Assembly: GCF_000717025.1 (NCBI RefSeq) | Contig: NZ_JNXG01000004.1 | Location: forward strand, 248,001-312,000 | DNA length: 64,000 nucleotides | DNA from: Streptomyces atroolivaceus | GTDB taxonomy: Bacteria > Actinomycetota > Actinomycetes > Streptomycetales > Streptomycetaceae | Direction: 5' to 3' | Part shown: in pieces, positions 40,522 through 46,238 of the stretch | How the letters are laid out: every line of letters starts with the position of its first letter | Numbering within the stretch: position 1 is the first letter of the stretch | The notes under the pieces: model-generated | The model's database searches: none | The model's input: only the letters and a program-made list of their open reading frames with translations | Told to the model about the DNA's origin: nothing | Made by a program: the position numbers and the translations under genes

Positions 40522-41796
40522 TCAGGTCCAGGGGAGCGTGCGCCACGGGCTGGCCGGGTCACTGGTCAGGGCGCGGTGGGTCGCGAGGGCAGTCTCGTAC
40601 CACTCGCCGAACTCCTCTTCGTCGAAGTGGAGGCATCGGCCAAGAACGTAGGCGGCCGAGAAGTTCTCCCACGAGCGGTAGTTGAGCTGGACGAGACGGC
40701 CGGCGCGGACCACGGCCGCCTCCGCCTCCTGCAGGGAGCACAGGCGGGCGGCGAGGCCCCAGCGGGCCATACCGGAAGCCCGGCCGTAGTCCCAGGCCTC
40801 GACACTTTGGACGAAGCCCCCTTCGGGTAGAAGGCCGTCGGCGCGGAACCGCGCCTCGTAGCGGGCGATACGGCCGATCAGCCGCTGCACGCCGGTCACT
40901 TGTCCCTCCAGCTCCGCTGCGGTGACGGTGCGGCCCTGAGTGACACCGTCCGCGGTCAGGCAGGGTTCGGCGGCGGCCTCGGTGCGCCGGCGCACCACAT
41001 TCGCCGCGGCCTCGCGCCAGTGGTCGACGTCGACGGGGCCCGCGAAGTCCAGGACCATGGAGCGGCGCAGCTGCAGGACGAACTCCCAGACGCCGCTGAC
41101 CATCCCGGCGCGCAGCAGCTGTTCCTGCGTGTCCAGCCAGTCCTCGCGGGTGGTGACACCCCACCAGCGTTCCAGCGTGCGCTTCTCGTTGCGGTAGCCG
41201 CCACCGTGGTAGGCCATCGCGTTCCAGTAGCGGCCGTTGCGCACGTTGATGTGCGCGCCGGCCGCGAGACCGAAGGCGACCGGACCGCTACGTGGCCCGC
41301 CCATCTCCAGGGTGTGGACGACGTCCTGGGCCAGCCCCGGCCGTTCGACCAAGGCTGAGTGGCGCTGCCACAGGGCGCGGCCCTCCGGCCCGGCCGGCAG
41401 GACGCCCTCGCAGGGGCTGCCTGGGTTGACGACGAGGTAGGGCGGGTCGTTCTGGTCCCAGGCCTCCGCGAACCAGCCCAAGTCGTAGCAGTTGTAGACC
41501 GGGTCGGCGACGGGCGGCGGCAGCATGCCGCCGGTGTAAACGGCCAGGCACATGGTCTGGGTCTGAGGGCTCCAGTAGGGGTGGAAGCGGGTGTTGCCCG
41601 GGTTCGCGTCGACGTACGCCCGCGACTGCATCATGTACAGGTCGGCCCGGGCGACGAGGTCGTAATATGCGGGCCAGTCGCCGCGCGACCTCGCCTCGTA
41701 CAGCCCCCACTCGACCGCGCTCGGCGCCTGCCAGCCCTGTGCTGGGGCCGTCGGACCGGGCAGGGCTCCTCCGTCGTGACCTGCTGTCAAACCCAT
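40522..41796 (-). CDS. SseB-like/DUF1266 domain protein
   Basis: A 424-residue soluble protein with two parts. Residues 25-170 resemble the SseB-type N-terminal domain (ARSRGDWPAYYDLVARADLY, RFHPYWSPQTQTMCLAVYTG, VNPGSPCEGVLPAG). Residues 180-424 are a DUF1266 domain (LERWWGVTTREDWLDTQEQL, WDYGRASGMARWGLAARLCS, WENFSAAYVLGRCLHFDEEE). ATG 41796 has AAGG 7 nt upstream. Base composition is somewhat less GC-rich than its neighbours, hinting at a later arrival between glnA2 and the MFS gene. DUF1266 proteins are found near secretion or immunity modules in enterobacteria; no such partner is here and no function is assigned. Confidence 0.82.
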   Translation of the reverse strand: MGLTAGHDGGALPGPTAPAQGWQAPSAVEWGLYEARSRGDWPAYYDLVARADLYMMQSRAYVDANPGNTRFHPYWSPQTQTMCLAVYTGGMLPPPVADPVYNCYDLGWFAEAWDQNDPPYLVVNPGSPCEGVLPAGPEGRALWQRHSALVERPGLAQDVVHTLEMGGPRSGPVAFGLAAGAHINVRNGRYWNAMAYHGGGYRNEKRTLERWWGVTTREDWLDTQEQLLRAGMVSGVWEFVLQLRRSMVLDFAGPVDVDHWREAAANVVRRRTEAAAEPCLTADGVTQGRTVTAAELEGQVTGVQRLIGRIARYEARFRADGLLPEGGFVQSVEAWDYGRASGMARWGLAARLCSLQEAEAAVVRAGRLVQLNYRSWENFSAAYVLGRCLHFDEEEFGEWYETALATHRALTSDPASPWRTLPWT

Positions 41797-42023
41797 GGGC
41801 AAACCTTAAGGGGTGGTCCCACGGTCGGCGTACGACTCCGGGGCGTAGGACCCGCGTAGCTCCGCGCAAGGCTCATGCAAGGGTCCTGGTGCCATCTCGG
41901 CCGGTGTCGGATGGGCTGCCCTCGTGGACCCAGTGGTACGGCTCACCGAGTTGTCGCGCTGCCGGACCCGTTGAGGACCTCGCCGGGCCGGCGGTCCCCG
42001 CTGCCGGACGGCCCGTCACCGCT

Positions 42024-43277
42024 TCAGTCGTGCCGGGCCGTCCGGGCGTCGTGCGGAGCCCCGTCAGGCGCGGCCGCCTGCGCGGCGTGCACGTCCGGAC
42101 GCGTGGTGCGCCGGGTGCCGATGGCCGGGGCGAGGAAGACCGCCACGGCGACGAACGCGAGGACGACGATCATGGCGGAGCGCAGCCCGTAGTGGTCGCC
42201 GAGGAAGCCGAGGCCGGGGGGCCCGACGAGGAAGGCGATGTAGCCGATCATCGCCACCAGGCTGACGCGCGCCGCCGAGTCGGGGCCCGAGTCGCCGGCC
42301 GCGGAGAGCGCGACCGGGAAACCGAGTGAGGCTCCCAGGCCCCAGAAGAGCACAGCGGCACCGGCGAGGACGGGGGAGTCGGCGAAGATGACGAGCGTGA
42401 GCCCGAGGGCCGCGGACAGTGCGCTGGCCCGGACGACCGGGGCGCGGCCGAATCGGTCGATGAAGAAGCCGCCGCCGAAGCGGCCGATCGTCATGGCGGC
42501 GGCGAAGCCCGCGTAGACGGCCGATCCCAGGGCCGGGTCCACGCCATGGCCGTCGACCATGAGCAGTGGCAGCCAGTCGTTGGCGGCGCCCTCCGCCAGT
42601 GCCATGGCGAGGATGATGCCGCCGATCAGCAGCAGCCGCCTGTCCTTCCACACCGCCGCCCGGGGCGGCGCCGTGCTGCCGTCGGCCGGCCGGGGCCCCT
42701 TGGTCCTGCCGACCGAGGCCGGGATGGCGCGGAAGGCGTGGACGAACATCGCGGCGGCGACGACGGCTGTCGCGGTCAGGTGCCACTGCACCGGGAACTC
42801 GATGGCGGTGAACAGGATGCCGACCGCGGCTCCCACGACCGTGCCGAGGCTGAAGAAGCCGTGCAGGGTGGGCAGCACGGTGCGGCCGATGATCTGTTCG
42901 ACCTCGGCGCCGTCGATGTTGACCGCGACCTCCCCGCCGCCCATCCCTGCGCCGAAGAGGAACAGCCCGGCCGTGACGGTGGGGGCCGAGGAGAGCAGGG
43001 CTCCCCAGCCGATGACCACCATGCTGAGGATGACCAGTGCCGTCCCCACACCCATGACCGGCCTGGTGCCGAACCGTGCCACCAGAGCACCGGAGCCGAG
43101 GATGCCGAGCATGGAGCCGACGGACAGGCCGAACAGGACGAGCCCCATCTGGGCCGTGGAAGCGCCCAGCTGATCCCTGATGTCGGGCGTCCGCGTCACC
43201 CAGGAGGAGATCGCCAGGCCGGGCATGAGGAAGAAGAGGAACAACGCCGTTCGGCGGCGACGGGTGGCCAGGTCCAT
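42024..43277 (-). CDS. MFS transporter (YbjJ/FucP-like)
   Basis: A 417-residue 12-helix transporter. The start RRRTALFLFFLMPGLAISSW and TPDIRDQLGASTAQMGLVLF are characteristic of the YbjJ-type MFS group; SVGSMLGILGSGALVARFGTRPV is motif A-like. The C-tail is Arg/Ala/Asp-rich. Substrate unknown. A dyad TGTACG-AA-CGTACA lies 55 bp upstream of its start codon (43332-43345) and looks like a TetR-family operator, but the regulator is not in the window. Confidence 0.85.
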   Translation of the reverse strand: MDLATRRRRTALFLFFLMPGLAISSWVTRTPDIRDQLGASTAQMGLVLFGLSVGSMLGILGSGALVARFGTRPVMGVGTALVILSMVVIGWGALLSSAPTVTAGLFLFGAGMGGGEVAVNIDGAEVEQIIGRTVLPTLHGFFSLGTVVGAAVGILFTAIEFPVQWHLTATAVVAAAMFVHAFRAIPASVGRTKGPRPADGSTAPPRAAVWKDRRLLLIGGIILAMALAEGAANDWLPLLMVDGHGVDPALGSAVYAGFAAAMTIGRFGGGFFIDRFGRAPVVRASALSAALGLTLVIFADSPVLAGAAVLFWGLGASLGFPVALSAAGDSGPDSAARVSLVAMIGYIAFLVGPPGLGFLGDHYGLRSAMIVVLAFVAVAVFLAPAIGTRRTTRPDVHAAQAAAPDGAPHDARTARHD

Positions 43278-43331
43278 CAGACACGTCTTTCACGAGAACA
43301 CGGCAGGGCGTACGTCACCCCGGGCAGAGCA

Positions 43332-43345
43332 TGTACGAACGTACA
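43332..43345. promoter_or_regulatory. Putative TetR-type operator upstream of the MFS gene
   Basis: TGTACG-AA-CGTACA: two perfect inverted 6-bp arms with a 2-bp centre, in the 254-bp region between the MFS gene and the SLOG-fold gene. Its cognate repressor is not encoded nearby. Confidence 0.5.
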
Positions 43346-43531
43346 CTCCGGCGCCGGGCAGAGGAAGAGCGCCCGGCGAGGAGCAGGCGGGCGGAGCGCT
43401 CCCGCACCGTCTGGGCGGGCCCCGGTCAGCGGTAGGGGCGTGCGAGGGTGCAAGGGGGGCAGCCGTACCCGTAGACCGTGGGCCCGTCGTGAACGGCCCG
43501 CGAACCGCTGCCGAGCCCAGGAGGAAGACGT

Positions 43532-44017
43532 ATGACGACGCTGGCCGTGACCGGGCACACCGACCTGACCGAAAAGACCGTGCCGCTCGTACGGGCGGCG
43601 CTGCGCGAGGTGCTGAAGCCCTACAGCGAGGACCTCACGGGGATCTCGTGCATCGCCGCCGGCGCCGACTCGCTCTTCGCGGAGGAGGTCTCCGCCATGG
43701 GCGGCCGCCTCGTCGTCGTCGTTCCGTCGCTGGACTATCGCAGTGCAGTGGTGAAGCCCGAGGACCTTCCGGTCTTCGACCATCTCAACGAGACCGCCGT
43801 CGAGGTGCAGACCCTGCCGTACGAGAGCGCCGACCGTGCGGCCTACGAGGCGGCCAACTCCGAGCTGCTGGAGCGCGCCGACCGTCTGGTCGCCGTGTGG
43901 GACGGAACGCCGTCCACGGGCCGGGCCGGCGGGACGGCAGACCTGGTCGAGGAGGCCCGGCGGGCCGGGCTGCCCGTGGACGTGGTCTGGCCGGACGGCG
44001 CCGTGCGGGGCGGCTGA
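43532..44017 (+). CDS. SLOG/LOG-like Rossmannoid protein, unknown function
   Basis: A 161-residue single-domain protein. The start LAVTGHTDLTEKTVPLVRAA, the glycine-rich GISCIAAGADSLFAEEVSAM, GGRLVVVVPSLDYR and ADRLVAVWDGTPSTGRAGGT show a Rossmannoid SLOG fold (YpsA/DprA/LOG relatives). This fold binds nucleotides or nucleotide-derived ligands, and the GxPSxGRGGTAD-like loop is the LOG phosphoribohydrolase-type signature in altered form. ATG 43532 has AGGAGG 7 nt upstream. It is convergent with a small membrane protein (1 bp apart). No effector domain is fused, so it may be an enzyme or a stand-alone ligand sensor. Confidence 0.75.
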   Translation: MTTLAVTGHTDLTEKTVPLVRAALREVLKPYSEDLTGISCIAAGADSLFAEEVSAMGGRLVVVVPSLDYRSAVVKPEDLPVFDHLNETAVEVQTLPYESADRAAYEAANSELLERADRLVAVWDGTPSTGRAGGTADLVEEARRAGLPVDVVWPDGAVRGG

Positions 44018-44018
44018 G

Positions 44019-44345
44019 TCACCTTCCGCGTACGGCCGCGGTGACCGCCAGTGCCATGGTTCCCGTCAGGACGGTCACCACGAGTGAGGCGAAGAACAGC
44101 ACCACCAGCCATCCAGGGGCCGCTCCGGTGACCGTCCCGTCCGCGGCCGCGCAGGCCACCTCCGTCGGGAAGACCTGCCTGCGTACGTCGTCGCAGGTGT
44201 TGGGCAGGTCGTCGTTGACGGCGTACGCCTGGATCCAGCACATGGCCCAGCTCGCCAGGAAGACGGCCAGCGCGCTGAACGAAACGGCCCACAGGTGGTT
44301 CGGGCCCGCCGGCCGCGGCGTACCGCCCCTCGACTCCGGTGACAT
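44019..44345 (-). CDS. Small two-helix membrane protein, hypothetical
   Basis: A 108-residue protein with a Pro/Gly-rich N-tail, two transmembrane segments (about 20-42 and 80-102) and an external loop containing three Cys (DDLPNTCDDVRRQVF, VACAAADG) that could form a disulfide. It resembles generic actinobacterial small membrane proteins only. It is monocistronic and convergent with the SLOG-fold gene. Start ATG 44345 has no strong ribosome site. Confidence 0.65.
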   Translation of the reverse strand: MSPESRGGTPRPAGPNHLWAVSFSALAVFLASWAMCWIQAYAVNDDLPNTCDDVRRQVFPTEVACAAADGTVTGAAPGWLVVLFFASLVVTVLTGTMALAVTAAVRGR

Positions 44346-44505
44346 GCGGGGAGCCTATCCGCACGGCGTCAGGACGGGGCGGGCGTCCCGGCCGGCGTCC
44401 GGTGGTGACGTGCGGGGTGGCGGGGCGCGCGGGCGCGGTTCCCGCAGCGCCAGCAGTCCTCGAAGGCCGCAGATGTGAGGCATCGTCAGGTGGGTGCCGG
44501 TCCGG

Positions 44506-44511
44506 TAGTGT
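44506..44511 (+). promoter_or_regulatory. -10 box of the leader transcript upstream of the HemK/PrmC-like gene
   Basis: TAGTGT at 44506-44511 with a poor -35; predicted start near 44518, about 20 nt before the AGGAGG of the leader ORF. Confidence 0.45.
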
Positions 44512-44538
44512 GACCCCTCCCGAGACCGGGACCGACCC

Positions 44539-44612
44539 AGGAGGTGAGACCCATTACCGCTTCAGCAGGCTGGGCGCTCACCCCTCGCCGTCGTGTGGCC
44601 GACCGGGCCTGA
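44539..44612 (+). CDS. Putative leader peptide (19-22 aa) with unusual start, upstream of a HemK/PrmC-like gene
   Basis: AGGAGG (44539-44544) is 8 nt before ATT at 44553; the frame reads ITASAGWALTPRRRVADRA and stops at TGA 44610-44612. A GTG at 44544 is in the same frame but overlaps the AGGAGG, so ATT initiation (as in E. coli infC) is the better-spaced choice. The peptide carries RRR (R-x-R type). Its codons 7-9 form one arm of two competing RNA stems leading to the downstream gene. The feature starts at the ribosome site. No homologue can be claimed from sequence alone. Confidence 0.5.
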
Positions 44613-44653
44613 GCGATCGCGGAGCGCCCATCGGTCATCCCGAAAGGCTCCGC
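44572..44653 (+). promoter_or_regulatory. Mutually exclusive RNA stems before the HemK/PrmC-like start codon
   Basis: Arm 1 GGGCGCTC (44572-44579, inside the leader ORF) pairs perfectly with GAGCGCCC (44622-44629). The overlapping arm 2 GCGGAGC (44619-44625) pairs perfectly with GCTCCGC (44647-44653), which starts in the AAAGG ribosome site and ends 4 nt before the ATG. Both stems share 44622-44625 and cannot coexist. Confidence 0.6.
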
Positions 44654-44656
44654 ACC

Positions 44657-45445
44657 ATGCAGGAACACGCCCCACCGCTCACCTTCCCCGCCCTCGTCAC
44701 CGCGCTCCGCGCCGCCGGCTGTGTGTTCGCCGAGGACGAGGCGGAACTCCTTCTCGCCTCAGCGGCGGACCCCGCCGGACTCGCCGCCATGCTGGAACGC
44801 CGTGCAGCCGGCCTGCCGCTCGAACACGTGGTCGGCTGGGCCGAGTTCTGCGGTCTGCGGATCGAAGTGGACCCCGGGGTCTTCGTGCCACGTCGGCGTA
44901 CCGAATTCCTCGTCCGGCAGGCTGTGGCCCTCGCGTCCGGCCGGGCGGTCGTGGTCGACCTCTGTTGCGGGACCGGCGCGCTCGGCAGGGCACTCGCGTC
45001 GTCGCTGCCCGAGGCCGAACTGCACGCCGCCGACGTGGAACCCGCCGCCGTGCGCTGCGCCCGGCGCAACGTGGGCGGGCGCGGGACGGTCTACGAGGGC
45101 GACCTCTTCACGCCCCTGCCCCGCTCGCTGCGCGGGCGGGTCGACGTGCTGCTCGCCAACGTGCCGTACGTTCCGACCGAGGACGTCGAGCTGCTGCCCG
45201 CCGAGGCGCGCATCCACGAGCCGCGCGTCGCGCTCGACGGAGGCGGTGACGGGCTCGACGTGCTGCGGCGGGTCGTCGCCGAGGCGGACGACTGGCTGGC
45301 CCCCGGCGGCAGTCTGCTGGTCGAGACGAGCGAGCGGCAGGCGGCGCGCGCCCGGGAGACGGTGGGCAGCGGCGGACTGACCGCGCGCGTGGTCGTCTCC
45401 GAGGAGCTGTACGCCACCGTCGTCATCGGGACCCGGCCGCGCTAG
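44657..45445 (+). CDS. HemK/PrmC-like putative protein N5-glutamine methyltransferase
   Basis: A 262-residue class-I methyltransferase. An N-terminal five-helix substrate domain (residues 1-80) contains LLASAADPAGLAAMLERR and the LEHVVGWAEFCGLRIEV linker. The SAM domain has VVVDLCCGTGALGRALA and, instead of NPPY, LLANVPYVPTEDVELLP, consistent with amide methylation of a glutamine. Full-length PrmC (release-factor GGQ methylase) is usually elsewhere near prfA, so this is a paralogue whose target is unknown. ATG 44657 has AAAGG 9 nt upstream, enclosed in a regulatory stem. Its stop-codon region is duplicated downstream. Confidence 0.8.
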   Translation: MQEHAPPLTFPALVTALRAAGCVFAEDEAELLLASAADPAGLAAMLERRAAGLPLEHVVGWAEFCGLRIEVDPGVFVPRRRTEFLVRQAVALASGRAVVVDLCCGTGALGRALASSLPEAELHAADVEPAAVRCARRNVGGRGTVYEGDLFTPLPRSLRGRVDVLLANVPYVPTEDVELLPAEARIHEPRVALDGGGDGLDVLRRVVAEADDWLAPGGSLLVETSERQAARARETVGSGGLTARVVVSEELYATVVIGTRPR

Positions 45446-45544
45446 GCCGGCCAGGGCCACCGGGCCGGTCCGCCTCCCCGGGGACCCGGCCGCGCCAGGG
45501 TCTCTCGTTCGGATCGGGCAGGCCAGGGCCACCGGGCCGGTCCG
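45428..45544. repeat. Duplicated 3'-end segment with a 24-bp direct repeat
   Basis: A 24-bp sequence beginning GGCCAGGGCCACCGGGCCGG occurs identically at 45449-45472 and 45521-45544. GGGACCCGGCCGCGC plus TAGG or CAGG occurs at 45428 and 45481. The first copy includes the stop codon of the HemK/PrmC-like gene, so the gap seems to be an imperfect copy of the gene's own end. Confidence 0.75.
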
Positions 45545-45564
45545 GCCCGGCCCCGTGGCGCCGC

Positions 45565-46089
45565 TCAGGCGAAGCGCCAGCGCGTCTGGCCGTACGGGTC
45601 GCCTTTGGCGAAACCGAAGGCGGTGCGGGGGGCCACCGCGAACACCTCCGCACGGCCGCCCGCACCGTTGGAGAACATCCCGTCCGTGACGCCGAAGTGC
45701 CAGTCGGCGCCGTACTTCGCCTCCCAGGCCTCGGCCAGCACGATCAGCCGCTGCTCGTCCGCCACCCGGGCGGCGCGGCCCTCGACCACCACGTCGAACC
45801 CCTCGTTCAGCGTGTTGGCGCCGGTGGTCAGGACGACCTCCGGGTTGGAGGCCAGGTTGCGCGCCTTCCGTTCGGAGGGGCCCGTGCAGAAATGCAGCGC
45901 GCCCTCCGACCAGAGGCCGATCAGCGGGGTGACGTGGGGGCGGCCGTCGGGCCGGACCGTGGACAGCCAGTACAGCTCCGCGCGGTCCAGCAGGGCGACC
46001 GCCTCCGCCCAGGGCCGGGCGGTGGCGTCCTCGCCGCTGTAGTGGGGGTCGAGAGTGGTGTCGGGGGTGGCTGTGTCCTTGGCCGGCAT
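45565..46089 (-). CDS. Pyridoxamine 5'-phosphate oxidase-family (split-barrel flavin) protein
   Basis: A 174-residue split-barrel protein of the PNPOx-like/F420-binding group. Core strands are ELYWLSTVRPDGRPHVTPLI and GLWSEGALHFCTGPSERKAR, then NLASNPEVVLTTG, WEAKYGADWHFGV, and FGFAKGDPYGQTRWRF at the end. These place it with F420/FMN-dependent reductases rather than true PdxH. ATG 46089 has AGGAGG 6 nt upstream. It is divergent from glnE (149 bp), with no evident functional link. The presence of an F420 reductase gene in the window supports F420 use by the strain. Confidence 0.85.
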   Translation of the reverse strand: MPAKDTATPDTTLDPHYSGEDATARPWAEAVALLDRAELYWLSTVRPDGRPHVTPLIGLWSEGALHFCTGPSERKARNLASNPEVVLTTGANTLNEGFDVVVEGRAARVADEQRLIVLAEAWEAKYGADWHFGVTDGMFSNGAGGRAEVFAVAPRTAFGFAKGDPYGQTRWRFA

Positions 46090-46238
46090 GGCGTGCCTCC
46101 TGGGGCGGTATGGCGGTGTGCGTGGCCTTTTCGTCGATCGTGCCTCTGCAGTACGGACTCCGCCGCCGCTCCGGATTCATCGGGGCCGGGCTAGGCTCGA
46201 AGGGCGGATATGTGTGATCGGCGGGCAGGAGACACAGG

